Notes under the pieces: generated by a model
Told to the model about the DNA's origin: nothing
What the model saw: the letters and a program-made list of their open reading frames with translations, nothing else
Databases searched by the model: none
Part shown: positions 26,530-35,695 of the stretch, piece by piece
Numbering within the stretch: position 1 is the stretch's first letter
Layout: the number at the start of each line of letters is the position of its first letter
Assembly (NCBI GenBank): GCA_034436355.1
Contig: DAOTVQ010000020.1
Span: forward strand, 1 to 64,000
DNA: 64,000 nucleotides
Source of the DNA: CP2-2F sp034436355
GTDB taxonomy: Bacteria; Chloroflexota; Anaerolineae; Aggregatilineales; UBA2796
Direction of reading: 5' to 3'
Made by a program: the position numbers and the translations under genes

Positions 26530-27573
26530 TTATCGCACAAGGGCATCCGAATCGGCATCCGCACCCATGACCTGTGAGGTTTGGTTGAGCATTTCGGCAG
26601 TGGTGGCAGGCACGCTCTGCAAAATTGCCAAGGCGCCCACCCACAACACGCCGATCATGGTGCCAACGGCAGCCAAGCGCAACGCACGGTTGACCAATTT
26701 GTTGTGAATATAATCGTTGATGACGTACCGTGCGCCATTAAAGCCATGCACCGTCACCAGCACCAGCAGCAGAATATCGTAGACGCGCCAGATATAGACG
26801 CCTGCCAACATGGTATCCCAACGCAAGCGCACAAAATTGACCGCCGTCAGTGTGGTCTCCACATTGGCGCCCAAATTGGTGAAGACTGGCACATGCCCAA
26901 CCTTCGTCAGGTCGAAGACGCCCTGAATAACGTGCATCATTGCCAAATGCCCGAAGACCAGCGGAATGATCAACACGCCGCTAATCCGCATGAACGACCA
27001 CATGAAGGTTTCCATCTTGCTGCCCTTCAGGCGTTTCTTCGGCGCGTTCAGGCTGGGGATGAGCGAGGCGCCCGCCGAGAGGATCAGGGCAAGCCCAAGC
27101 ACAACCACCGTGCCAACGGCAAAGGGCGCCGTCGCCTCGATCACGCTCTCCAAACCCAGATCAAAGGCAGTGACGCGCTCGTTGTAATAATTCACCACAT
27201 GCCCTGCCATCACGAAGAACACAGGCACCAGCAGCACAAGCGTGCCAAGCAGCACCAATTTGGCAGCATCGGCTTGCCGCCGCCACCACTGCGGGCGGTA
27301 GTCGAACAGCACAATGCGGAAGCCGTTCAGGGCATGATAAACGACGCACGCCACCAACACAAATTCGCCCACGGTGAACAGCGGCGTTTTGTAAGCAGCA
27401 ATGGCTTTGGCGTACAGTTCGGGGTAGAAAGTTGCCCACGAGGTATCAATGACGTGCATGATGAGGAAGATCAAAGTCCCCATGCCGGAGACGCGATGCA
27501 GCACCCATGCCCATTGACCAATTTTGCCGCGATAGCGCAGCGTTTCGGTGATGGTGAGAACTAAAGAAGTCAT
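26530..27573 (-). CDS. Fused succinate dehydrogenase cytochrome b anchor (SdhC-SdhD)
   Basis: This 347-residue membrane protein contains two cytochrome b anchor domains in a row. The first half shows the SdhC signature HRVSG (26-30) and the haem-ligand motif YHALNGFR (His80). The second half repeats the theme with MRISG (195-199), GHLAMMH (208-214) and VHGFNGARYVINDY (His276). About three membrane helices can be seen in each half. Separate SdhC and SdhD genes are usual. No other anchor gene is in the operon, so this one protein must supply the whole quinone and haem b site. It is the first gene of sdhC/D-A-B. Confidence 0.88.
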   Translation of the reverse strand: MTSLVLTITETLRYRGKIGQWAWVLHRVSGMGTLIFLIMHVIDTSWATFYPELYAKAIAAYKTPLFTVGEFVLVACVVYHALNGFRIVLFDYRPQWWRRQADAAKLVLLGTLVLLVPVFFVMAGHVVNYYNERVTAFDLGLESVIEATAPFAVGTVVVLGLALILSAGASLIPSLNAPKKRLKGSKMETFMWSFMRISGVLIIPLVFGHLAMMHVIQGVFDLTKVGHVPVFTNLGANVETTLTAVNFVRLRWDTMLAGVYIWRVYDILLLVLVTVHGFNGARYVINDYIHNKLVNRALRLAAVGTMIGVLWVGALAILQSVPATTAEMLNQTSQVMGADADSDALVR

Positions 27574-27654
27574 AAAGTGAGGTAGCCTCCCTAGCTTTAG
27601 GGAACACGATCTATACGATCTCTCTATACGGGAAGTCTTAAATAGTCACTAAAG

Positions 27655-27663
27655 AGTATAGCA
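27655..27663 (-). promoter_or_regulatory. Extended -10 promoter candidate for the sdh operon
   Basis: On the minus strand TGC directly precedes TATACT (27655-27660), an extended -10 form. It lies 82 bases upstream of the fused anchor gene. No good -35 box is present at 16-18 bases. The region is AT-rich and is shared with the divergent zinc-ribbon gene. Confidence 0.4.
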
Positions 27664-27810
27664 AATTGCACAAAAAACGCACCTGATTCGTTCACGAAAT
27701 TTTGAAAGGTGCTGCTCGCAAATCCCTGATTTTTAGGGGGACTATTTTTCAGATAGTTATCTTAAAATCTACCTATCAATATAGTTTTACTGTTACGGAG
27801 TAACCAAAGC

Positions 27811-28191
27811 ATGAAATGCCCTGTGTGCATAACCGTTGATCTGCAAATTGCAGAACGCTCTGGTGTTGAGATTGATTATTGCCCAAAGTGCCGCGGCGTC
27901 TGGCTGGATCGTGGCGAATTGGACAAGTTGATTGACCGTGCGGAGGCAGCCGCCCTTGCCGACCGCAGCGCGCCTTACGTTGAGCCGCCGCCAAAAGCAA
28001 AGCGTGGCATGGGCGATCCCGATCTGCTCGACCTCGACTTTGAAGTTGCCGAGCAGCGCCGTCCCGAACCACCACGCCGCCATGACGACGACGATGATGA
28101 CTACCGCCCTGAACGCTTTCGCCGTGAAGAGGATCGTTCACGCGGCAGGAAAAAAGGCTTCTTGGGCGAGCTGTTCGATATCTTCGACTAA
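27811..28191 (+). CDS. TFIIB-type zinc-ribbon protein
   Basis: The 126-residue protein opens with a zinc ribbon (MKCPVCITVDLQ, then DYCPKCRGVWLDRGELDKL), giving four cysteines in CxxC pairs. The rest is acidic and then basic: DDDDDDY near 94, followed by an Arg-rich run and GFLGELFDIFD at the end. Proteins with this N-terminus are common in bacteria and of unknown function. Its 3' end is 12 bases from the convergent TPR gene. Confidence 0.85.
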   Translation: MKCPVCITVDLQIAERSGVEIDYCPKCRGVWLDRGELDKLIDRAEAAALADRSAPYVEPPPKAKRGMGDPDLLDLDFEVAEQRRPEPPRRHDDDDDDYRPERFRREEDRSRGRKKGFLGELFDIFD

Positions 28192-28203
28192 CCGATGCCG
28201 CAC

Positions 28204-29208
28204 TCAGCCGCGTTGGCTCCGCAACAGAGCAAACGCGGCACCTTGATCGCGCTCGGCAAGCTGCTCTGCCAGCGCCACATCCTCGCTTAGCACCTGCCGC
28301 AAAATGGAGGCCTGCTCGCTGCCAAAGATGATCTGCCACTCGCGCAAGCCACGCTTTTCACTCTGTAAGGCGGCAAGCCCTTCTGCCGCGCCTTGCTCCT
28401 CACCCGTGTAGAGATAGGCGCGTGTCAGCCATAGGTAGGTGAGCAAGCGATGCCGACTATCGGGAATTTTGGCGATCAGCGCACGCTTCAAATAGTCAAT
28501 GGACTCCGTCCACTTGCCCAGCCGATCCGCAATCATGCCCAGATTGTAGGCAGCGACCCAATGCTTCGGCTCTAGGGCATGGGCTTTCAAACCATACTCA
28601 AAGGCGCGCTCATAGTTGCCCTCTTGCAAATAAACCTCTGCCAAGCCGTTATAGCCAACGCCAGAGTCCGGCGAGAGCGCGACGACCTTCTCATAGTCTG
28701 TCCGTGCCTTCCGCAAATTGCCCGAGAGCCGATATAGCTCGGCACGGAAACGGCGATGATCAGCCTGATCTGGCTCTGCCTTGATCAGATCGCTGATGAT
28801 GGCGATTGCTTGATCATACGCGCCCTTTCGCATCAGCTTGATGGCGCGCTGATATTCACGGCGCACGCCAGCGCGCCCAACGATGAGCGCCACCACCAGC
28901 CAGCCCGCTGCGATGACTGCCAACGCCGCAAACCACTGCGGCACAAACAAGCCGAGGATCAGGGCGCCGAGCGCAGGCGCGATCAGGATCAAGATTTGGC
29001 GGCGTTCTTGCCCATCGAAGCGCGTGATGATTGCCACTGCTGCGCCGATCAAAAAGAGGGCGGCAAGGGCGGTCTGTGCGGTGGGAATCCAAGGTTCAGG
29101 CGGCTGAACCGCGTTCAACATCAGGCTGAGCAAGCCTGTAAGCGCCAACAAGCCAAAGATGAAGCGGGCGCGCCCTGTGCCAAGCCACGCGATAAAACGT
29201 CCGATCAC
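28204..29208 (-). CDS. Membrane-anchored TPR protein
   Basis: The gene starts with GTG at 29208, five bases after GAGG and seven bases after the GNAT stop, so the two are co-translated. The 334-residue product has four hydrophobic segments in the first 130 residues. Tetratricopeptide repeats follow from about 135 (AYDQAIAIISDLIKAEPDQ, DYEKVVALSPDSGVGYNGLA, AFEYGLKAHALEPKHWVA). The TPR part likely faces the cytoplasm and binds partner proteins. No catalytic motif is visible. Confidence 0.82.
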   Translation of the reverse strand: MIGRFIAWLGTGRARFIFGLLALTGLLSLMLNAVQPPEPWIPTAQTALAALFLIGAAVAIITRFDGQERRQILILIAPALGALILGLFVPQWFAALAVIAAGWLVVALIVGRAGVRREYQRAIKLMRKGAYDQAIAIISDLIKAEPDQADHRRFRAELYRLSGNLRKARTDYEKVVALSPDSGVGYNGLAEVYLQEGNYERAFEYGLKAHALEPKHWVAAYNLGMIADRLGKWTESIDYLKRALIAKIPDSRHRLLTYLWLTRAYLYTGEEQGAAEGLAALQSEKRGLREWQIIFGSEQASILRQVLSEDVALAEQLAERDQGAAFALLRSQRG

Positions 29209-29215
29209 GGCAGCC

Positions 29216-29704
29216 TCATACCTTCAGCCACATCTGGTCGGCAGTTTTGCGCGCACCCAACGCTCGCCAAAACGCCTGCGCCACCGGATGGCGGTATGGC
29301 ACGCGCACCTCAAGCTGCGTGATGCCTTGTTCGGCAAACCAAGCGCGCAATGCCGCCAGCAGTTCACGCCCAAGCCGCCCACTCTTGGCGTGATAATCCA
29401 CAGCCAGATCGCGCACGACGCCATAGCGCGGCGGCAGGAAGGCAGGCGCATTCGGCACGCATTCGCCAATGATGTAGGCAAGCACCATCTCGGTTTCGTC
29501 TACCGCCACAAAAAGCGCCATATCCGCCCGCGTGAACCATGTTTCAAGGGCGGCTTGCCACAGCGCGGCGGCGTCTTCTGCCAAGCGCACACGCGGATCG
29601 GCTTTGGCGAATGCCTCTGCCGCCTCTAACCAAATGGCTGCCATGCGTGCAGCATCGCTGGGCGCGGCACGCCGCACGCTAAAATTTAGGGTAATGGGTG
29701 TCAC
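29216..29704 (-). CDS. GNAT family N-acetyltransferase
   Basis: I chose the GTG at 29704 because GAAAGG lies eight bases upstream; the open frame runs 12 codons further without support. The 162-residue protein starts with the strand FSVRRAAPSDAARMAAIW. The acetyl-CoA-binding region is YGVVRDLAVDYHAKSGRLGRELLAAL (about 100-125), followed by the GNAT-typical LEVRVPYRHPVAQAFWRALG. It acetylates an amino group on an unknown target. Confidence 0.85.
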   Translation of the reverse strand: MTPITLNFSVRRAAPSDAARMAAIWLEAAEAFAKADPRVRLAEDAAALWQAALETWFTRADMALFVAVDETEMVLAYIIGECVPNAPAFLPPRYGVVRDLAVDYHAKSGRLGRELLAALRAWFAEQGITQLEVRVPYRHPVAQAFWRALGARKTADQMWLKV

Positions 29705-29795
29705 TCGAAAAGCCTTTCTAAACTGCGTGCAGCTAAGCATAGCGTAGGTGATCGCGGCGGGTCAAGGGCGGCGGGCAGGCACTCTCCCTGAAAAC

Positions 29796-29824
29796 TTGCC
29801 TTCTCGCCCGAATCGCTGTACGCT
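29796..29824 (+). promoter_or_regulatory. Possible promoter of the CHAT/TIR/FlhA_C-like operon
   Basis: TTGCCT (29796-29801) and TACGCT (29819-29824) are exactly 17 bases apart. They lie 42 bases upstream of the first ATG of the four-gene run, in the gap after the divergent GNAT gene. The boxes match the sigma70 consensus only partly. Confidence 0.35.
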
Positions 29825-29865
29825 ACCCATCAGGATGCGACTGAATGCCCTGATTGGAGTCTGCC

Positions 29866-30777
29866 ATGACCGATAGCCCAACCCTTTCCGAGTTTGAATT
29901 TGATTTCGGCGGTGAAAGCCGCGAAACATTGATGCAAGAGGTGCAAGAGACGATCAGCGGTCTGGCGCGTGAATTGAGCGATACACGCACCACACGCAGC
30001 CTTGAGGCAAGCACCGAAAATCCCGCTGAGCAGCTTCTGAAAGAACTGAACGAACAACGTGCCTTCCTCAGCCGCCAGCTAGACTTTTTGAAATTGGAAG
30101 AGGCGCACTTTGCCGAGCAAAACCTGCCCGTGCCAGACCTGTTCAAGCGCCTGAGCGAGCGCTATGCCTTCTATTGGCTGCACCTGCCCGTTGGCTACAG
30201 CGCACGCCCAAACATGCCCTTTGTGCGCGTGGAGTGTGCCGTCGAGTTCAACCCGAACATGCCCGATGATCAGCGCCCTGTCAGCGCGCTCATCCTGCCT
30301 GACAAAAAGTTTTTGAACCTGCTGCAAGCCAACGCAGAGGCAACCGTGAAACTTGGCACCAATTTTGAGTTTGAGGCACAAACAGGCGAACTCAGCCTGC
30401 CGAACGTCGGCGGCAGCGCAGGCGTTGGCAGCGCGGTTGCCACCAGCGGCAGCCTGAGTGTCGGTCCGTTCAACTATCGCTTGGTGCGCGCTCAGATTGA
30501 ACACAGCGGCGAGAAGACGCACAAGGTCTTTTGGCGCATCAGCGGCGCCGATTTCTTCCGTGAGCGCGTGCCACAGTTTGCAGTAGTGCTGCAAGTGCCG
30601 CGCAACGTGACGCAGCTTCAGGTGGCAGCGGCGGTGCAGGCGTATGCCAACTTCAACTTCGCGGCGGCGGGCTTGGGCGAGATCGTTGCCTATCTTGGGC
30701 AGCGCCTTGCCAGCTTTTTGCGCGCTGGTGCGCCCGTGCGCGATGCCAATATGTTTGATCTTTCGGCACGCCTCTAA
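29866..30777 (+). CDS. Unknown protein of the CHAT operon, coiled coil plus beta-rich domain
   Basis: The ATG at 29866 (MTDSPTLSEFEFDFGG) has GGAG seven bases upstream. The 303-residue protein has an acidic N-terminus and a helical, probably coiled-coil segment (about 25-90, LLKELNEQRAFLSRQLDFLK). A beta-rich region follows (about 105-270) with a Gly/Ser-rich stretch (GGSAGVGSAVATSGSLSVG). No signal peptide, membrane helix or catalytic motif is visible. It is 14 bases upstream of the CHAT protease. First genes of protease operons of this kind are sometimes the substrate or effector, so that role is plausible but unproven. Confidence 0.75.
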   Translation: MTDSPTLSEFEFDFGGESRETLMQEVQETISGLARELSDTRTTRSLEASTENPAEQLLKELNEQRAFLSRQLDFLKLEEAHFAEQNLPVPDLFKRLSERYAFYWLHLPVGYSARPNMPFVRVECAVEFNPNMPDDQRPVSALILPDKKFLNLLQANAEATVKLGTNFEFEAQTGELSLPNVGGSAGVGSAVATSGSLSVGPFNYRLVRAQIEHSGEKTHKVFWRISGADFFRERVPQFAVVLQVPRNVTQLQVAAAVQAYANFNFAAAGLGEIVAYLGQRLASFLRAGAPVRDANMFDLSARL

Positions 30778-30791
30778 TCTAGGCGAGGGCT

Positions 30792-32159
30792 ATGAGCGCT
30801 GAACTCATCCTCAACGTGGAAAACGACCGCGAAAGCGTGCGGGCGTGGCGCCCTGCTGACCAAAAGACGGCGCGCGGCAAGGTGCGGATTTTTGAGCAGC
30901 ACAGCTTAGAGCGCCAGACGATCCGCCTCTTTGAGGCATGGATGCGGATGGGCAAGTTCAGCGAGCCGCAAGAGGTCGCCATTTTCGGGCAGTATCTCTA
31001 CCGCCTGTTGTTCGATGCTGAGATCGAAAAACTCTATGAGGAAACGCTCAAAATGGCGAAGGCGAACGGCGAACGGTTGCGCCTTCAGCTCAGCTTTGAG
31101 CCAAAAGCCGCCGAACTGGCAAACTTGCCGTGGGAATATCTTTACTATCCGCACAGCGGCGGCTATTTCATGTGCAGCCACGTTGATCTTGTCCTTTCGC
31201 GCTTCATGCCACGGGAGAGCCGCCAAACGCTGCGCGTGGAAGGCACGCTGCGCCTGTTGGTTGCCGTCTCCAAGCCAAGTGACCTTGATCCTGTGCTAGA
31301 GCCGCGTGTGATCGAGTCCATTCAGCGCCTTGCAGAGGCATATCCGGTGCAGGTGGACGTGCTGCGAAAAGCGACCGTTGAGGCGTTCATCGAGCGCATC
31401 CGAACGTTTCAGCCGCACGTGCTGCACTTCATTGGGCATGGCGCCTTCAACACCGAGACCAGCAACGGTCAGATTGCCTTGCTCAAGGCGGATGGCACCG
31501 CCGATTGGTGCAGCGACAACGACTTTGCCGATTGGTGCAGTTTGGCGGGCGTGCTGCCGCGCCTGATCTTCCTGCACCTGTGCGAAGGCGGGCGCGGCGA
31601 CCTGCGTGAGAGTTTCGGCGGCTTGGCACCGCGCCTCGTTCAGAAGGGCGCGCAGGCAGTCGTCGCCATGCAGTATCCAATCACCAACATGGCAGCCATT
31701 GATTTCAGCCGCACTTTTTACGAGGCGCTCGTCAAAGGTGAGCCGCTTGACTATGCCGTGCAGCTTGGGCGCGCCGAATTCATTGGCAAGCGCCAGCACA
31801 GCGTGCGTGCCTTTGGCACACCAACACTCTACCTGCACAGCGCCGACGGGCTGATCCAGCCCACCGATAAGGCAGCCGTGCGCCCAACCGATCAGGCGGC
31901 GCCGGTAGAGGCGCTCACCTCTGACGATATCCTGTTCAGCCTGCACAGCCGCATTGAGCGCATCAGCGATGAAGCACGCCGCCGCAGCGTGCGCGCTTTC
32001 GCCATTCAAACGGTGGATGCCCTCGATCACCTTGATCGGACGCTGTGGCTGGCACACCTGAAGCGCGCATGGCGCACGCAGTACGCCTCTGAGAGCGCGC
32101 CCGAACAACTGGACATCCTTGAGGCGATGATGACCCTCATCAAGGAGCGCGGCGTATGA
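30792..32159 (+). CDS. CHAT domain (caspase-like) protease
   Basis: The 455-residue protein has an N-terminal region with PWEYLYYP (113-120), a typical CHAT feature. The caspase-like catalytic pair follows: His216 in LHFIGHGAF and Cys264 in FLHLCEGG. Next come GGLAPRLVQKGAQAVVAMQYP and FGTPTLYL, which complete the fold. The helical C-terminus from about 375 may be an adaptor domain. CHAT proteins are separase/caspase relatives that cleave specific partners, and some act in abortive defence. The stop overlaps the next start as ATGA, so it is made together with the TIR/TPR protein. Confidence 0.88.
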   Translation: MSAELILNVENDRESVRAWRPADQKTARGKVRIFEQHSLERQTIRLFEAWMRMGKFSEPQEVAIFGQYLYRLLFDAEIEKLYEETLKMAKANGERLRLQLSFEPKAAELANLPWEYLYYPHSGGYFMCSHVDLVLSRFMPRESRQTLRVEGTLRLLVAVSKPSDLDPVLEPRVIESIQRLAEAYPVQVDVLRKATVEAFIERIRTFQPHVLHFIGHGAFNTETSNGQIALLKADGTADWCSDNDFADWCSLAGVLPRLIFLHLCEGGRGDLRESFGGLAPRLVQKGAQAVVAMQYPITNMAAIDFSRTFYEALVKGEPLDYAVQLGRAEFIGKRQHSVRAFGTPTLYLHSADGLIQPTDKAAVRPTDQAAPVEALTSDDILFSLHSRIERISDEARRRSVRAFAIQTVDALDHLDRTLWLAHLKRAWRTQYASESAPEQLDILEAMMTLIKERGV

Positions 32160-35100
32160 ACATCTACCTGAGCTTTGCGCCCGAAGATGCCTTGTTCGCG
32201 CAGTTGGTGCGCGCCGCGCTCTCTGGCTACACGCTCCACAGCGGCGAGATTAGCCAGATTGCCGCCGCCGATCAGTTTTTCGCGTTCATCACGCCGCGCT
32301 ATGCAGAGAACCTCACCTGTAGCGCCGAACGCCGCGCCGCCCAAGCGCACGACGTGCCGATCACCGTCTTAGTCTTGGAAGGCAGCCCTGTGCCGCCCGA
32401 ACTCAGCGACGCGCCCAAACGCCCGCTCGATCAGCTCTGGCGAGACTTCCTAGAGAAATTCCGCACGGCGCTGCACCTGCCCGACCCTGCCGTTGCTGCC
32501 CTTGTCAGCGAAGGGCGTGCTTTGCTAGGCAGCGCGCCTGACCTTGCCCACGAACGCCTTGAGCAAGCGCTGCGCCTTGCGCCCAACGATCCGCTGGCAC
32601 AGGCGGCACTCGGCGATTATTTCCGCAGCATCGGCGATGCCACACGCGCCCGCGAATGCTATCGGCAAGCGCTTGCCCTTGCGCCAGAGTCACCCGATGC
32701 ACATATCGGCTTAGGCTTGCTGGCAGAGGCAGAGCAGGCATGGACACGCGCCGACGATCACTACGCCGATGCCCTCTCGGCACTCGGTGCGAATGCCGCC
32801 GCCCTTGCCGAACTGCGCCAATTCAACCGCCCACAAAGCGGCAATCTCTATTTGCAGGCTGTCCGCACGCTGCGCCGCACTGACCTTGAAGCTGCCCGCC
32901 GCGCTGCCGACCTCGCCCTCGAACACGGCGTGCGGGACGATACCGCTTACCCTGAGCGCATTGCCCACCGCCTGCGCGCTGAAGTGCTAGAGGCACTCGG
33001 CGAGCGCGCTGCGGCTGCCGATGCCTATTTTGAGGCGGGCAAACGCTTTCTGTGGCTGAACCAGTATGCGGTTGCGGCTGAATTGCTGCGCGCCGTCCGC
33101 CGTCTTCAGCCCGACCACACACTTGCCTGCTGGTTTCTGGCGAATGCCCTGCTGGGCGTGGCTGCCCTGCCCGACTATCCTTACGTGCGTGAGGACACCC
33201 TGCAAGAGAGCGAGCGCGCCCTGCACGACGGACTGGCACAGCGCCTGCCCACCGCCGAAGAAGCCTGGGTCTATGATGTGCGCGCCATTCAATGCGAAAA
33301 CCGCGCTAAACTGCCCGACGAAGACTCCGAGATGCTGCGTTGGCAAGCGATCACCTACCTAGAGCGCGGCTTGGTGCTGCGCGACGACGATGCCTACCGC
33401 TGGCAAGCCCTGAACCGCGCCTACCGCGCCCTAGAGTTAGAGCGCCTTGCGATGGATGCCGCCCGCCGCGCCGCCGAACTTGGGGATGACAGCGCCCTTG
33501 AGGATTCAATCGTCACGCTGACCAACGCCGCCCAATATGAAGAAGTGCTGCCGCTTTTGGAGCGTTTCCGCGCCAAACAGCCCAGCCTGTGGGCAGAAGC
33601 GGTGCAGGCATATATTTATGTGCAGCAGGATCAGCCCACCCAAGCCTTGCCGCTGATTGCTCACGTCATCGAGGCGACCGAACGGCTTGACGCATGGTAT
33701 CTGGGTGTGCGCGCCGATGCCTTCCGCCTGCTGGGCGATTATGAGCGCGCCGCCAATACCTACCGCTATCTGTGGGAGCAGCGCGATGCGCCGATCTACG
33801 CTGCGGATGGCGCGTTGTGTGGTTGGGCGGGCTACTTCTTGGGCGAAGCTGCCGCCGCGCTGCCCTACCTAGAGCGCGCCCTGACCCAAGATACCGAGTC
33901 CGACGCCTATCTGTACGCCAATCTTGGGCAGGCATACCTTGCCCTTGCCGACTTTGAGCAGGCAGAGGCAGCCCTTCAGCACGCCGCCGAACGCATGACG
34001 AACGCCCAGCAGCATTATCAATTCACGCGCCTTGATCTGCCTACCACGCGCCGCCTGAGCGAAGGCTGGGAACACGGCGAAACGGCACGCGCTATCCTCG
34101 ATCAGTTTGAGGCGCGCTTGAACGAACGTCTTGCCGAAATTGCCCAGCCGCAGCCCTTGATCGCCATCTTGGAGGCGCTCGACTTTCCACAGGATGGCAG
34201 TTGGCAGTTCATTGGGCAGCAGGCAAGCCTTGCGCGCCTCTACGCTGAAAAGGGACAGCATCAGGCGGCGGCGCTCTGCTACCAGCGCTTGCTGCCCGAA
34301 ACAGAGCGTTTTCCCGAAGCGGCGGGCTGCCTGAGCGATTCCGTCGAGGCGCTCTTGAAAGAGGCAGATGATCGCTTCAAAGAAGGCGAAGCGGACGCCG
34401 CCCTTGAAAGCTACCGCGCCCTTGCCGAATTCTTGCCCGAAGATTCCGCCTTTCAGGGTGAGCTGCGCGCTCGGATTGCCTGTGTGCGCCTTGTGCAAGG
34501 CAAGCCGCACACGGCAGAATTTAACGCCGCCGTCAAGCGCTTTAAGGCAGCCGAAGTGCCTTCGGTTGGTGCGGCGCTTGCCAAAGCCTGCCTCGCCCTT
34601 ACCAAAGAGGTTGCCTTTGTTTGGCAGTTGGTGGGTGTGGGCGAAACGCTGCCCCAGCTTGCCACCGCCGATTTCAACGCCGCCCTGCTAAGCCACCTTG
34701 AGCGCACCTTTAAGCTGCCTGCGCCAAGCACACAAACCTTCCCGCTGGTCGTGCCGATCATCCTTGAACTTTCACCCACCCTGCTGAACGCGGACGAATC
34801 ACCACCGCCGATCCTGCTGGAGCGCTATTTGCCCGAAATGCGCGCCCGCATTGCAGAGAGCAGCGGCGTGCAAGTTCCCGGCGTGCGGCTGCGTGCTAAC
34901 AGCGATCTGCCTGAGGATGCCTACCTGATCATGCTCGATGAAGTGCCAATCGCCATAGATTGGCTGCCAGCAGGCGCGCTGTTCTGCGAAGAGTCGTCGG
35001 ACACCTTGCGCGTAGCAGGCATTGGCACAGTGCGTGAAGCGCTGCATCCGCTGAGCCGCGTGCGCGGCGCGTGGATCAGCACCAGCGACGCCTCTCGCGC

Positions 35101-35695
35101 CCGTATGCTGCGCTTTAACCTGTTGGACGATCCGCTGCGCTACATGATCGATCACCTAGAGGCAGTGCTGCGCCACAACCTGAATCAGTTCTTCGGCTGG
35201 CAAGAATTGGCAACCCTGCTGGAGACATGGCAGATCAGCCCTGAGCAGTTGGCAGCCCTTGATCGGTCGCTGCTGCTGCGCGTGCTGCGCGCCCTGATCC
35301 GTGAAGGTGTGCCACTCCGACGGCAGGTGATCGAGGCAGTGCAGGGCGCCGAGTTTGACGCGGCGCTGCGTGCCGCACGCCTGCGCTTGCGCGAACATCT
35401 GCCGCTGGGCTTGCCGCGCTTCCCCTTGCCGCCTGAAACAGAGGCGCTCATCCGCCAATACGTGGTGCAAGACGCACACAGCTACTTGGTGATGCCACCG
35501 AGCGCCGTCCAAGACGTTTTGGCGGCACTGCGGGCGCTGCTGCCGCCCGAAACGCCACGCGCCGCCCTGATCGTGGCTGATCCGCAGGTGCGCGCTGTTG
35601 TGCCGCTGATCACGCTTTACGAATTCCCGTACCTTGCCGTGCTTTCACAGGAAGAACTGGCTGATGACCGAAATCTTGCTGCTGCTTCGGCTTGA
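32156..35695 (+). CDS. TIR-like, TPR and FlhA_C-like multidomain protein
   Basis: This protein has 1,179 residues. Residues 1-80 look like a shortened TIR domain: IYLSFAPEDALFAQLVRAAL, then ADQFFAFITPRYAENLTCSAE, where Glu58 fits the usual C-x-x-E position of TIR NADases. TPR-like helical pairs run from about 115 to 780. From about 870 to the end it resembles the cytoplasmic domain of the type III export gate FlhA/SctV: RYLPEMRARIAESSGVQVPG, VRLRANSDL, AYLIMLDEVPIA, LLLRVLRALIREGVPLR and YLAVLSQEEL. There is no membrane segment. It overlaps the CHAT gene by four bases and the next gene by 32. The FlhA link is by motif pattern only. Confidence 0.75.
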   Translation: MNIYLSFAPEDALFAQLVRAALSGYTLHSGEISQIAAADQFFAFITPRYAENLTCSAERRAAQAHDVPITVLVLEGSPVPPELSDAPKRPLDQLWRDFLEKFRTALHLPDPAVAALVSEGRALLGSAPDLAHERLEQALRLAPNDPLAQAALGDYFRSIGDATRARECYRQALALAPESPDAHIGLGLLAEAEQAWTRADDHYADALSALGANAAALAELRQFNRPQSGNLYLQAVRTLRRTDLEAARRAADLALEHGVRDDTAYPERIAHRLRAEVLEALGERAAAADAYFEAGKRFLWLNQYAVAAELLRAVRRLQPDHTLACWFLANALLGVAALPDYPYVREDTLQESERALHDGLAQRLPTAEEAWVYDVRAIQCENRAKLPDEDSEMLRWQAITYLERGLVLRDDDAYRWQALNRAYRALELERLAMDAARRAAELGDDSALEDSIVTLTNAAQYEEVLPLLERFRAKQPSLWAEAVQAYIYVQQDQPTQALPLIAHVIEATERLDAWYLGVRADAFRLLGDYERAANTYRYLWEQRDAPIYAADGALCGWAGYFLGEAAAALPYLERALTQDTESDAYLYANLGQAYLALADFEQAEAALQHAAERMTNAQQHYQFTRLDLPTTRRLSEGWEHGETARAILDQFEARLNERLAEIAQPQPLIAILEALDFPQDGSWQFIGQQASLARLYAEKGQHQAAALCYQRLLPETERFPEAAGCLSDSVEALLKEADDRFKEGEADAALESYRALAEFLPEDSAFQGELRARIACVRLVQGKPHTAEFNAAVKRFKAAEVPSVGAALAKACLALTKEVAFVWQLVGVGETLPQLATADFNAALLSHLERTFKLPAPSTQTFPLVVPIILELSPTLLNADESPPPILLERYLPEMRARIAESSGVQVPGVRLRANSDLPEDAYLIMLDEVPIAIDWLPAGALFCEESSDTLRVAGIGTVREALHPLSRVRGAWISTSDASRARMLRFNLLDDPLRYMIDHLEAVLRHNLNQFFGWQELATLLETWQISPEQLAALDRSLLLRVLRALIREGVPLRRQVIEAVQGAEFDAALRAARLRLREHLPLGLPRFPLPPETEALIRQYVVQDAHSYLVMPPSAVQDVLAALRALLPPETPRAALIVADPQVRAVVPLITLYEFPYLAVLSQEELADDRNLAAASA

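Noticed and set aside
26581..27564. Open frame of 327 codons on the plus strand
   Set aside because: It is antisense to the fused sdh anchor gene, whose product has clear family motifs. The antisense product is rich in His and Gln without any known pattern.
31494..31543. Short tandem-looking ADWCS repeat in the CHAT protein
   Set aside because: It is only five residues repeated once, on a surface-like loop, and is probably chance.
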